The position numbers and the translations under genes were made by a program. From assembly GCA_964429695.1 (NCBI GenBank), contig CAYSCS010000097.1, forward strand, positions 1 to 12,206: 12,206 nucleotides of DNA, written 5' to 3'. Positions 5,286 through 12,206 of the stretch are shown one piece after another (within the stretch, counting starts at the first letter, position 1; each line of letters begins with the position of its first letter). Source of the stretch: CAYSCS01 sp964429695. Lineage in GTDB: Bacteria; Acidobacteriota; Aminicenantia; Aminicenantales; Aminicenantaceae. Under the pieces are notes generated by a model that searched no databases, was not told the DNA's origin, and saw only the letters and a list, made by a program, of their open reading frames with translations.

Positions 5286-8063
5286 ATGAAGAAATTAAAC
5301 AATTTATTAGCTTTTTTTCTTATTTTATTCCTCCTTTCATCCGCGATATTTTCTCAGACACAAACAGGAAATATTGTCGGTCATGTAACGGATGACAAGG
5401 GGGAATCTTTACCCGGAGTTAATGTTATCCTCAGTAGCGAGGCACTCATGGGCGGTACTCGCTCTACGTTGACCAATGAAGCAGGGAACTATCGATTTAT
5501 TGCCTTGCCACCCGGTACATATGATTTAAGATTTGAATTGCAGGGATTCAAAATCGCGGAAAGAAAGGGAATAAAAATAACCGCAAATTTCATTGCTACA
5601 GTCGATGCTGTACTTTTGCCTGAAGCCCTTGAAGAAGAAGTCACAGTTGTGGCAGAAGCACCTGTAGTTGATATTAAAAGTAATGTAATTGCCACAAACT
5701 TCGATAAGAATCTTCTGGAAAGGATTCCCAGTGGAAGAGATATCTGGACAGTTGTAGAACAGGTGCCAGGGACTATTCCTGATAGGTACAATATCGGTGG
5801 AACTGAGAGCGCTCAGCAGAGCTCATTGAGTGTTCATGGTGCTTCAGGTCAGCAACAATTCAGTGTAAATGGGCTTACTTTGAACTGGCCTGGTTCAAAT
5901 GGCGCTTGGACTTCTTTTTATTTTGACCATGATAGCTTTGAGGAAGTTCAGGTACAGACAAGTGGCGCTCCTGCAGAAGTAGGCGTTGGAGGTGTATACA
6001 TGAATCTTGTTACCAAATCAGGAGGGAATAAACTTCATGGAGCTATGACCCTTCTCTATGAGCCAGGCTGGTTACAAGGAAACAATGTGACTCCTGAATT
6101 GAGGGCAGAAGGGATTGAAACAGCCAATCCTGTTGACATTATTTTTGATTTTAACACGAACTTAGGAGGCCCCATAAAAAGAGACAAGATATGGTTTTTC
6201 ACTTCCTATCGTTACTATGTTATCAATACCCAAATTTTGGGAATGAGGCGACCGGATGGCTCTCCAGAGGTAGATGTTAACCATCAGAGTAATTTTCTGG
6301 CAAAATTGACCAATCAAATAAATCCAAGTAACAAATTGATGATTCAATACTTATTCAATTATCAGAATAGATTTTATAGAAGAGAAGGATATGCTTTTAT
6401 AGAGGAAAAGGCCTCTTGGCGCCAGATTGAGCCTTGTCACATCATTCAGACTCAGTGGACTTCCTTCCTATCTGAGAATATTTTGTTAGATGTGCGCTAC
6501 GGATATAAACATCTAAAATTCCCGTTGTCTTATCAGCCAGAAGTTGGTCCTAACGATTATGCTCGAGTCGATGATATCCGCTCCACTTTAACCGGCGCAG
6601 CGGAGTATGATTTCACCAATATAGCAACAAGGCACCAGTTCAATGCTTCTCTCTCTTACTATGTGGATGGTTTTCTGGGAGGTAATCATGACTTTAAATT
6701 TGGGCTTGAATACGCTAGGGCTTTGAATGCATATAAGTTCAAATCAAATGGCGATTTTGTGATGCATTTCTTGGATGGAGTTCCTGCCTATGTTCTGGTT
6801 TGGAATACGCCCCTAGACCAGAAGAGCATGTTTCAAACTTTTACCCTCTATGCCCAGGATTCTTATACAATTGCCCGGCGCATAACTTTCAATCTCGGTG
6901 CAAGATTTGAGGCCTTTGAAGGATGGAATCCTGCTCAGGGTAGCCCTGGAGGTAATTTTTACGGGCCTAGATCATTTTCTGAAAAAAGAGATATTCCTAA
7001 CTGGAAGACTCTTGTACCAAGATTTGGGGTGACTTATGACCTCTTTGGGAATGGAAAAACTGCCCTAAAAGCATCAGCCTGTCGCTATGCTCAGAGTGAA
7101 GGCACTCGTTTTCCTGAAGCCCTTAATCCCAATGCCTTTGGAGGAGATCTAAGGCTTTGGTTCGATGCTAATGGGGACCTGTTTGCTCAAAAAGAGGAGT
7201 TAAGTGACCCTCTCTTCTTCTTTGGAGGAGTAGGGGTGAGATTAGACCCGGAGTGCACCCGACCCTATTCAGATGAATTCACTTTTGGTGTTGAGCATGA
7301 ACTGGTGAAAGATTTAGGCATTACCGCTACTTATTACTACCGAAAAAATAAGAATCTGCTGGGAAGAATTAATGAAGCTGTCCCCAAAGAATCGTACACA
7401 CCACTCCAAGTAACAACGCCGGAGGGAAAGACAATAACTGTTTATAACCAGGATCCGGAAACAATCGGCTTAGTTGACCGAGTGATAACGAATATTTCTG
7501 ATTTTTATGAGACATATAAGGGATTCGAAATAACAATTAAAAAAAGATTCTCTGATAACTGGCAGATGTTACTAGGGTATACCAGAGGCTCAGCGAAGGG
7601 ATTCAATCTATTTACTGTATGGGGATTCACTGATTATAATGATCCAAACACCACTATTAATGAAAAAGATGCTTACATGGCAGACGACTGCACTAACATT
7701 TTTAAAATGGTAGGCACTTATGTCTTTCCCTATGGAATATCCTTAAGTGCTAATTTCAGGCATTATACAGGAAGACCGATAACTAGGTGGTTTACAGTGA
7801 CAGGGTTAAATCAGGGGCCAGTGACTGTGGCGTTAGAGCCGAGAGGAACTTATAGATATCCTAATGTAAGCATCTTGGATTTGAGCCTGACAAAAATGTT
7901 TAAAATCAAAAGTTTCAACGTTGAAATGATTTGCAACGTATTCAACGTATTTAATGCTTCGACCACAATCAACATGATCACTACTGTTGGACCATATTAT
8001 GGGAAGCCTGCAAAAATACTCTCTCCAATAATTGCTAGCTTTGGCTTAAGGATCAACTTTTAA
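5286..8063 (+). CDS. TonB-dependent outer-membrane receptor, Oar-like
   Basis: A 925-residue outer-membrane importer. A signal peptide covers about residues 1-23 (MKKLNNLLAF then a hydrophobic run, cleavage probably before QTQTG). A carboxypeptidase-regulatory-like Ig domain follows at about 28-113, with GHVTDDKGESLPGVNV and the NEAGNYRF / LPPGTYDLRF motifs. A plug domain spans about 115-250, including LLERIPSGRD and a closing segment EVQVQTSGAPAEVG. The rest is beta-barrel, ending in GLRINF with the C-terminal aromatic residue used for barrel assembly. A possible TonB-box-like stretch is EEEVTVVAEAP (117-127). Energy would come from TonB-ExbBD, not encoded here. The substrate is unknown; the S9 peptidase immediately downstream suggests peptides, and the GntR gene upstream suggests regulated uptake. 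Family members can also bind sugars or act in adhesion. Confidence 0.88.
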   Translation: MKKLNNLLAFFLILFLLSSAIFSQTQTGNIVGHVTDDKGESLPGVNVILSSEALMGGTRSTLTNEAGNYRFIALPPGTYDLRFELQGFKIAERKGIKITANFIATVDAVLLPEALEEEVTVVAEAPVVDIKSNVIATNFDKNLLERIPSGRDIWTVVEQVPGTIPDRYNIGGTESAQQSSLSVHGASGQQQFSVNGLTLNWPGSNGAWTSFYFDHDSFEEVQVQTSGAPAEVGVGGVYMNLVTKSGGNKLHGAMTLLYEPGWLQGNNVTPELRAEGIETANPVDIIFDFNTNLGGPIKRDKIWFFTSYRYYVINTQILGMRRPDGSPEVDVNHQSNFLAKLTNQINPSNKLMIQYLFNYQNRFYRREGYAFIEEKASWRQIEPCHIIQTQWTSFLSENILLDVRYGYKHLKFPLSYQPEVGPNDYARVDDIRSTLTGAAEYDFTNIATRHQFNASLSYYVDGFLGGNHDFKFGLEYARALNAYKFKSNGDFVMHFLDGVPAYVLVWNTPLDQKSMFQTFTLYAQDSYTIARRITFNLGARFEAFEGWNPAQGSPGGNFYGPRSFSEKRDIPNWKTLVPRFGVTYDLFGNGKTALKASACRYAQSEGTRFPEALNPNAFGGDLRLWFDANGDLFAQKEELSDPLFFFGGVGVRLDPECTRPYSDEFTFGVEHELVKDLGITATYYYRKNKNLLGRINEAVPKESYTPLQVTTPEGKTITVYNQDPETIGLVDRVITNISDFYETYKGFEITIKKRFSDNWQMLLGYTRGSAKGFNLFTVWGFTDYNDPNTTINEKDAYMADDCTNIFKMVGTYVFPYGISLSANFRHYTGRPITRWFTVTGLNQGPVTVALEPRGTYRYPNVSILDLSLTKMFKIKSFNVEMICNVFNVFNASTTINMITTVGPYYGKPAKILSPIIASFGLRINF

Positions 8064-8158
8064 AAATGTTGAAAGAAGGGGAGAAGTTTCCTCCTCTAAA
8101 ATAATTATTCTTAAGAAAGAGGGGAAAAATAATCCTTAAGCGACAAGTCTATATAAAC

Positions 8159-8181
8159 GATTCATTGTTTAAAGGTGAATC
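8159..8181. promoter_or_regulatory. Small dyad upstream of the peptidase gene, possible operator
   Basis: GATTCA (8159-8164) and TGAATC (8176-8181) form a 6-bp inverted repeat around an A+T-rich centre, 58 bp before the peptidase start and inside the 175-bp gap after the receptor gene. It could be an operator for the nearby GntR protein or a chance dyad. It does not match the FadR-type TNGTNNNACNA half-site pattern. Confidence 0.15.
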
Positions 8182-8238
8182 ATTTTCTAATTTTCCAAGG
8201 AAATAATTAAAGAGATGAATGATTTAGAGGAGAAAACA

Positions 8239-10350
8239 ATGAAAGAAAAAGGCTTCAATAATTATGTTTACAAATTCCCTGTATTTATCATTATTTTTAT
8301 TCTCTTAAATTGGATAAACATAGAAAGTGGTGAAGCAGCGCTAAAAACGTCTCAGATACTCCAGGTTAAGTATCTTTTTAACCCTGTTTGGTCACCAGAG
8401 GGGGATAAAATTGCATTCATCTGGGATGAAGGAGGAATTAAAGATATCTGGGTAGTGTCTATCTCAGATAAAAAAATTAAAAAAATCTCTGAATCAAAAG
8501 GGAATATAGGTTTACCTGTATGGAGCAAGGATGGTTCGCTCTTCTTTATTCAGGAGGGGTCTCTTTATTTTTGGAATGTTTCCCTTGAGAAGCCAGTTGT
8601 CCTTAAGAATCTAGGAAATAGAATTTTTGATTTTGATCCATCACCCAAAGAAAAAACTATAGTATTTTCAAAAGATGGAGATTTATGGCTCCATTCATTT
8701 GAAAAGAACATTAATTCTCGACTTACTTCTACTTGTGAATTAGAATTTTCGCCTAAATTCTCTCCGACCGGAGATAGAGTCGTTTTTACTTCAACTCCGT
8801 CTCCTGAGCAAATCCAGCAAATTTACCCTGATCTTGCTGGCCCTAAAATTGCGTTTCTTTCTACAAAGTACCCGACGAGTGATGTGGGAGTAATTTCCAT
8901 TGATGGAGGAGAAGTTGTCTGGGTGAAGAAAAGCGAAGAAGATGAATTAAATCCTAGATGGTCACCAGATGGGAGAATGCTAGCTGTGGAAAGGAGGACG
9001 AAGGATTGTAGAAAAAGAGAAATATGGGTAAGAACGATAAGCGAGCGTGAGGATAGGATGATCTACGAAGAGAGTACAGATAAATGGATCTATGAATTGA
9101 GCAATGAGAGTTATTGGTCTCCTAAAGGAGATGCTCTAGCTTTCATCTCAGATAAAGATGGCTGGTATCATCTTTATACATTAACGATAAATGGGAAGAA
9201 TCTTTCTCAACTTACGAGAGGGGAGTATGAGGTAAGCTATCCAGCCTGGTCTCCTGATGGGAAAATGATCGCTTTTACTTCGAATGAAGGAAGTCTGATA
9301 GAAAGAAATATATGGATAAAACATGTGCCAGATGGAAAAATTGAAAAAGTCACTTTTATGGCCGGAACCAATATGATGCCCTTATGGTCACCTCGAGGAG
9401 AAAAAATTGCCTTTCTACATTCCAGTCCCTATTCTGTGTTAGACCTCTGGGTTTTGAATGTTCTAGATAGAAAGGCGATTCAACTTACCTCTGGTATGCC
9501 TGAATCAATCAGGAAAGAAGACTTGATTCCTCCTGAATTTTTTTATTATCAAAGTAAAGATGGATTAGAAATTCCTGCTTTTCTTTTTAAGCCCATAAAC
9601 TTCGATGAAAAAAAGAAATATCCGGCAGTGATCTGGGTTCATGGTGATGGCATTCTCCAGAATCGTCTCGGATGGCATCCCTCAAAAAACTATGGAGTTT
9701 ATTATGGGTTCCATCAGTATCTTCTTCACAAAGATTATGTTGCCCTCTCCCTGGATTATAGAGGAAGTATTGGATATGGAAGAGATTTCATGCATGGCCA
9801 TTACAAAGATTTAGGAGAGAAGGATTGTGATGATGTAATAGCAGGTGCTGAATATTTACAAACCCTGGATTTTATTGACCCTGAGAGTATAGGTGTCTGG
9901 GGGTTGAGTTACGGGGGATACCTTACCCTCCAGGCAATAATAAGAAGACCTGACCTTTTTAAAGCGGCCATAAATGTAGCCGGAGTAACAGATTGGCTGG
10001 ACTGGTATAATGACCCAGGCGGATGGTGGATTCAAGGTCGGATGGGGACTCCCGATGAAAATAGAGAGCTTTATCATAAAAGTTCCCCCATCAACTTTGT
10101 GGAAAAAATAGCAACTCCATTGCTAATCTTACACGGAACAGCGGATTTCAATGTTCCTTTTTATGAATCTATAAGATTAATTGATTCCTTGGTAAAGAAG
10201 AATAAGAAGTTTGAGTTAATGATATATCCGGGTGAAGATCACTATTTTATCTGGAACTCCACCTGGGAAGATGTATTTCAGAGAGTTGAAAATTTCTTTG
10301 ATAGGCATCTCAAAAAAAGAAAGTATAAGTTTCTTGATAATGAGAAGTGA
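8239..10350 (+). CDS. Secreted S9-family prolyl oligopeptidase-like serine peptidase
   Basis: A 703-residue alpha/beta-hydrolase peptidase of the S9 (DPP-IV / acylaminoacyl-peptidase) group. A hydrophobic N-terminal segment at about residues 13-26 acts as signal or anchor, directing it to the periplasm or outside. A beta-propeller of PD40/TolB-like repeats fills about 45-415; repeat cores include WSPEGDKIAF (51), WSPDGRMLAV (241), WSPKGDALAF (293), WSPDGKMIAF (337) and WSPRGEKIAF (383). The C-terminal catalytic domain (about 430-690) carries the triad Ser557 in GLSYGGY, Asp636 in HGTADFNVP and His668 in GEDHYF. It cleaves short peptides or removes N-terminal di- or acyl-amino acids; specificity cannot be read. 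ATG 8239 is chosen because AGAGGAG (8226-8232) sits six bases ahead; the in-frame ATG 8215 has only weak complementarity. It probably works with the upstream receptor in peptide use. Confidence 0.88.
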   Translation: MKEKGFNNYVYKFPVFIIIFILLNWINIESGEAALKTSQILQVKYLFNPVWSPEGDKIAFIWDEGGIKDIWVVSISDKKIKKISESKGNIGLPVWSKDGSLFFIQEGSLYFWNVSLEKPVVLKNLGNRIFDFDPSPKEKTIVFSKDGDLWLHSFEKNINSRLTSTCELEFSPKFSPTGDRVVFTSTPSPEQIQQIYPDLAGPKIAFLSTKYPTSDVGVISIDGGEVVWVKKSEEDELNPRWSPDGRMLAVERRTKDCRKREIWVRTISEREDRMIYEESTDKWIYELSNESYWSPKGDALAFISDKDGWYHLYTLTINGKNLSQLTRGEYEVSYPAWSPDGKMIAFTSNEGSLIERNIWIKHVPDGKIEKVTFMAGTNMMPLWSPRGEKIAFLHSSPYSVLDLWVLNVLDRKAIQLTSGMPESIRKEDLIPPEFFYYQSKDGLEIPAFLFKPINFDEKKKYPAVIWVHGDGILQNRLGWHPSKNYGVYYGFHQYLLHKDYVALSLDYRGSIGYGRDFMHGHYKDLGEKDCDDVIAGAEYLQTLDFIDPESIGVWGLSYGGYLTLQAIIRRPDLFKAAINVAGVTDWLDWYNDPGGWWIQGRMGTPDENRELYHKSSPINFVEKIATPLLILHGTADFNVPFYESIRLIDSLVKKNKKFELMIYPGEDHYFIWNSTWEDVFQRVENFFDRHLKKRKYKFLDNEK

Positions 10351-10382
10351 TTAAACAATGCATGTTTAATTGATTAATCAAT
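10350..10382. repeat. Two adjacent dyads right after the peptidase stop
   Basis: ATTAAACA (10350-10357) pairs with TGTTTAAT (10363-10370) around a five-base loop. It is directly followed by a perfect 14-bp palindrome, ATTGATTAATCAAT (10369-10382). They begin at the last base of the stop codon. There is no U tract, so they are more likely a protein binding site or an mRNA 3' structure than an intrinsic terminator. Confidence 0.35.
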
Positions 10383-10622
10383 AGGGAGAAAGAAGGGAAG
10401 ACCGGAAGGTTTGGGAGCTTAATTTAATAAAGAGATGGGATTTCTGGCCTTGCTCAGAATTTAGATTATGTTAATTTGATAGTCAACATAAGTTTTTCAA
10501 AGATAATGATAATATTGAGTTGAAAATTTAATACGAAAACCTTTTCTGTTGAAAGATTAAATATCTAAATACATATGGATTTTTCAGTGAGAAAAGATTT
10601 TTACCCAATAATCAAGATTTGC

Positions 10623-10641
10623 AGTCCTCTGAGGACTTTTT
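10623..10641 (+). terminator. Rho-independent terminator
   Basis: AGTCCT (10623-10628) pairs with AGGACT (10632-10637) around a CTG loop, followed by TTTTT (10637-10641). The stem is short (6 bp) but perfect and the U tract is in place. It would end transcription coming from the peptidase gene or from an unannotated short RNA. Confidence 0.55.
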
Positions 10642-10776
10642 GAGATGTTGCTGGATGAGACTTTTAGAGAAGAAATAATTTTTTCTCATGCCTGAATATA
10701 TTCCTTTTAAGTCTTTTTTAATCTAAATTAGGCTTATTAAGGCTATTTGTAAACGAGAAATTCTTTGTTGTAAAAA

Positions 10777-10804
10777 TTGAACTACAATTTTCTTATTATA
10801 TAAG
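10777..10804 (+). promoter_or_regulatory. Weak candidate promoter of the PPC-domain gene
   Basis: TTGAAC (10777-10782) and TATAAG (10799-10804) lie 16 bases apart and would start transcription about 25 bases before ATG 10836. The -10 box matches five of six consensus bases, the -35 four of six. The terminator upstream makes an independent promoter necessary. Confidence 0.35.
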
Positions 10805-10835
10805 CAAAAGATTAAAAATTGAGCTTGGAGTCAAA

Positions 10836-11255
10836 ATGAAATTTAAAAAAATCGGATCAACCTATTTGATAAGGCTTGAAAAGGATGAAAGAATTATTGA
10901 AAGATTGTCGGGCCTCTGCGAAAAAGAAAAAATAAAGGGAGGATATTTCTTCGGCCTTGGAGCTCTAAGCGAGCTCGAACTTGGACATTTTAATCTTGCC
11001 ACCCAAAAATATTCCTCCAAGAAATTTTCAGGTGAGTATGAAGTTGTTTCGCTCAATGGCAATGTTTCATCTTTGGATGGTAGGATTTATATTCATGCGC
11101 ACATCGTTGTAGGAGATAGTGAGTTTCAATCTTGGAGTGGACATTTAAAGGAAGCAACGGTTAGTGCGACTTGCGAGATTTATCTAATCAAGCTTGACGA
11201 AGATGTAAGAAGGAAGAGAGATGAAAAAACTGGATTAAATTTGCTGGATGTTTAG
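10836..11255 (+). CDS. PPC/DUF296-domain protein
   Basis: A 139-residue protein made almost entirely of one PPC (plant and prokaryote conserved, DUF296) domain. Family marks are the FFGLGALSELELGHFN stretch (38-53), LNGNVSSLDGR (73-83), paired histidines IHAHIVVGD (86-94) and SGHLKEATVSATCEIYL (101-117). His87, His89 and His103 are the conserved candidate metal ligands; the usual GGHL reads SGHL here. In plants the domain occurs fused to AT-hooks; bacterial single-domain members form trimers and their role is not established. There is no signal peptide, so it should be cytoplasmic. GGAG (10827-10830) stands five bases before the ATG. It has no close neighbour on its strand and is probably transcribed alone. 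Confidence 0.85.
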   Translation: MKFKKIGSTYLIRLEKDERIIERLSGLCEKEKIKGGYFFGLGALSELELGHFNLATQKYSSKKFSGEYEVVSLNGNVSSLDGRIYIHAHIVVGDSEFQSWSGHLKEATVSATCEIYLIKLDEDVRRKRDEKTGLNLLDV

Positions 11256-11585
11256 TTTTAACGGTTGTGCTTTCTTGAAGATATGTTTGTTATCTTATGC
11301 CTATTCCAGAACAAGCTCTTCTTAAGCTTAGGATAAGAATGCATTGAAGATAAAATCTTAAGAAATTTTTATTCATGCTCCTTTTGCTTTTTTTTAAGGA
11401 TGACACTCTTGCTTCTTTTCTCCTTTTATTCTGTTCTCATCTTCATGAACGTTTTCTTGTCAGTATGTCTGCATGAAAGAGATTGTATGAATCTTAGTTC
11501 TCATTTGGCAATCTGAAGGGTATTATTAAAGAATGCAGAAAGTATTTAAAGTGTTTTTGTAATGATCTAGCTGCATCTTTGCCTC

Positions 11586-11667
11586 TCACCAAATTTGTAA
11601 GAGCAAGAGAAAAATGAGTTCATGGGAGGTCCAAAAATATCTAGCTCTTCTCCAAATTAGTTGGTGA
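11586..11667. repeat. Long imperfect inverted repeat, possible structured RNA
   Basis: Three nested helices line up in order. TCACCAA (11586-11592) pairs with 11661-11667, ATTTG (11593-11597) with 11653-11657, and AAGAGC (11599-11604) with 11644-11649. Together they give 18 pairs with small bulges around a 39-base loop. It lies in a gene-free stretch. It could be a small RNA, a short degenerate mobile element or chance. Confidence 0.3.
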
Positions 11668-11880
11668 AAATATGATATCTCATCTAAAAGAGAAGACTAA
11701 TAACTTCTTCCTTTTCTTAGAGTTCGGCCAATTCAAACCGCTTAGGAGATATTTTCTTCGATCTCGCTTTGATATTTTGAATCTGAATCCACACTTTTAT
11801 TCCAATGAAATCTTATAGTTACGCCCGGATATTCTATTTTTTATCAACTAATCGGGAGATGATCCAAGTATCTTTAAGAA

Positions 11881-11901
11881 TTTATCTAAAAGTTAGATAA
11901 A
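11881..11901. repeat. Perfect 9-bp AT-rich hairpin downstream of tRNA-Val
   Basis: TTTATCTAA (11881-11889) pairs with TTAGATAAA (11893-11901) around a three-base loop. It is 49 bp past the 3' end of the minus-strand tRNA, a position suited to a transcript end, but no U tract follows on that strand. Confidence 0.3.
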
Positions 11902-11949
11902 GTAATGATAAAAATTCGCAGGATTAGAAATTTTGAGAAGTTGTGTTAG

Positions 11950-12021
11950 TGGGCGATGCAGGATTTGAACCTGCGACTTCTACCGTGTGAAGGTAGCACT
12001 CTACCCCTGAGTTAATCGCCC
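11950..12021 (-). tRNA. tRNA-Val (anticodon CAC)
   Basis: A 72-base cloverleaf on the minus strand. The acceptor stem GGGCGAT pairs with ATCGCCC and is followed by discriminator A. The D arm is ACTC/GAGT, the anticodon stem CTACC/GGTAG encloses loop TTCACAC with anticodon CAC (11987-11989), and the T arm is GCAGG/CCTGC with loop TTCAAAT. It reads GUG valine codons. The 3' CCA is not encoded, since CTA follows the discriminator, so a CCA-adding enzyme is needed. The right IS copy lies only 35-45 bases upstream of its 5' end. Confidence 0.95.
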
Positions 12022-12032
12022 ACTTTATTTTA

Positions 12033-12061
12033 TTTTTAGACAAATTTATCTTTGTTGTCAA
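12033..12061 (-). promoter_or_regulatory. tRNA-Val promoter with -35 at the IS end
   Basis: On the minus strand TTGACA (12061-12056) is followed after 17 bases by TAAAAA (12038-12033), four of six matches to the -10 box. This would start transcription about five bases before the tRNA. The -35 sits at the same offset from the IS as TTGACA 145-150 does in the left copy, so it may be supplied by the IS end itself. Confidence 0.45.
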
Positions 12062-12206
12062 ATTCATGTATTGGGTCAGGACATTAGTGACACTTTGGTA
12101 GTTTGGTTTCTTTTCCATTGCCGATAATATTCATAAGGAGTCAGATAATCAAGAGCCTGATGTGGTCTGATATAGTTGTAGACATATTGCCACTTCTCCA
12201 GTTGAC
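12056..12206 (-). mobile_element. IS481/IS3-like insertion sequence, 3' end (right copy)
   Basis: Bases 12066-12205 are the exact reverse complement of 1-140, and the IS body lies beyond the right edge. The copy faces opposite to the left one, with both transposase 3' ends pointing into the window. TGTCAA at 12056-12061 is taken as the provisional IS end, because it recurs at the same offset in the left copy after four differing bases. Confidence 0.75.
12076..12204 (-). CDS. Transposase, C-terminal fragment cut by window edge (right)
   Basis: The same last 42 codons as at 2-130, on the minus strand, ending at TGA 12078-12076 and open to the window edge. The RPHQAL and YLTPYEYY motifs identify a DDE integrase-core transposase of the IS481/IS3 kind. 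The catalytic region is not in the window. Confidence 0.8.
   Translation of the reverse strand, partial: QLEKWQYVYNYIRPHQALDYLTPYEYYRQWKRNQTTKVSLMS

Larger units (their letters stand above)
10351..10835. other. 485-bp gap between peptidase and PPC-domain gene
   Basis: No open frame of useful size is seen. The gap contains the paired dyads at 10350-10382, a rho-independent terminator at 10623-10641 and a weak promoter before the PPC gene. The terminator lies 273 bp beyond the peptidase stop, so the peptidase mRNA has an unusually long 3' region or a separate short transcript ends there. Confidence 0.45.
11256..11949. other. 694-bp gap without a recognisable gene
   Basis: No convincing coding frame appears on either strand, and the parts I translated on the minus strand give only short, unfamiliar stretches. 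Visible structure includes an 8-bp inverted repeat (11319-11326 with 11357-11364), a bulged stem (11294-11303 with 11329-11337), a longer imperfect stem at 11586-11667 and a perfect 9-bp hairpin at 11881-11901. It may be decayed sequence next to the IS insertion, or hold an unknown small RNA. Confidence 0.45.

Noticed and set aside
8064..8125. Terminator after the TonB receptor gene (GGGGA with TCCTC)
   Set aside because: The stem is short and wobbly and no U tract follows.
11924..12118. Minus-strand 64-residue reading frame
   Set aside because: It runs straight through tRNA-Val and the IS end; its middle part is the tRNA read as protein.
1..12206. CRISPR array, toxin-antitoxin pair, phage genes or a defence system
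   Set aside because: No regular spaced repeats, no paired small ORFs and no domain of these kinds can be seen; apart from the PPC protein of unknown role and the IS ends, the genes are metabolic, regulatory, transport or tRNA.

Overview
The window reads as one complete assembly contig from an uncultured, fairly AT-rich, diderm, probably protein-degrading bacterium. An outer-membrane TonB-dependent receptor with an N-terminal carboxypeptidase-regulatory-like domain (Oar-like), followed by a secreted prolyl-oligopeptidase-family peptidase, proves an outer membrane. Together with the base composition and archaeal/fungal-type Asd, it recalls Acidobacteriota/Candidatus Aminicenantes. That placement is inference; no marker gene here settles it.

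Layout. Both ends carry the same 140 bases in opposite orientation (1-140 and 12066-12205): the 3' end of an IS481/IS3-like transposase gene, with its stop and IS end facing inward. Next to the left IS is a 340-bp gene-free leader holding a GC-rich, strongly foldable RNA (296-390). It is followed by a tight three-gene cluster, all on +: a cystathionine gamma-synthase-type PLP enzyme (472-1614), aspartate-semialdehyde dehydrogenase (1648-2715) and aspartate kinase with two ACT domains (2728-4137). Kinase and dehydrogenase make the first two steps from aspartate toward homoserine, and the PLP enzyme a later step toward methionine. Homoserine dehydrogenase and the homoserine acyltransferase are absent and must lie elsewhere.

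After a 333-bp AT-rich gap comes a second block on +: a FadR-type GntR regulator (4471-5175) that appears to be translated from a nearly leaderless mRNA, the TonB-dependent receptor (5286-8063) and the S9 peptidase (8239-10350). The likely theme is peptide acquisition under GntR control, but no substrate can be named.

The right part is sparse: a 485-bp gap with dyads and a rho-independent terminator, a small PPC/DUF296 protein (10836-11255), a 694-bp gap without a recognisable gene, and a tRNA-Val(CAC) on the minus strand (11950-12021). The tRNA promoter seems to use a TTGACA box located in, or directly against, the end of the right IS copy.

The most interesting signal is the leader at 296-390. 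It can form a three-way junction closed by a long helix, or a competing 8-bp helix. A CUCCUU segment at the edge of the closing helix is complementary to the Shine-Dalgarno sequence of the first methionine gene. This looks like a cis-regulatory RNA of no class I recognise.
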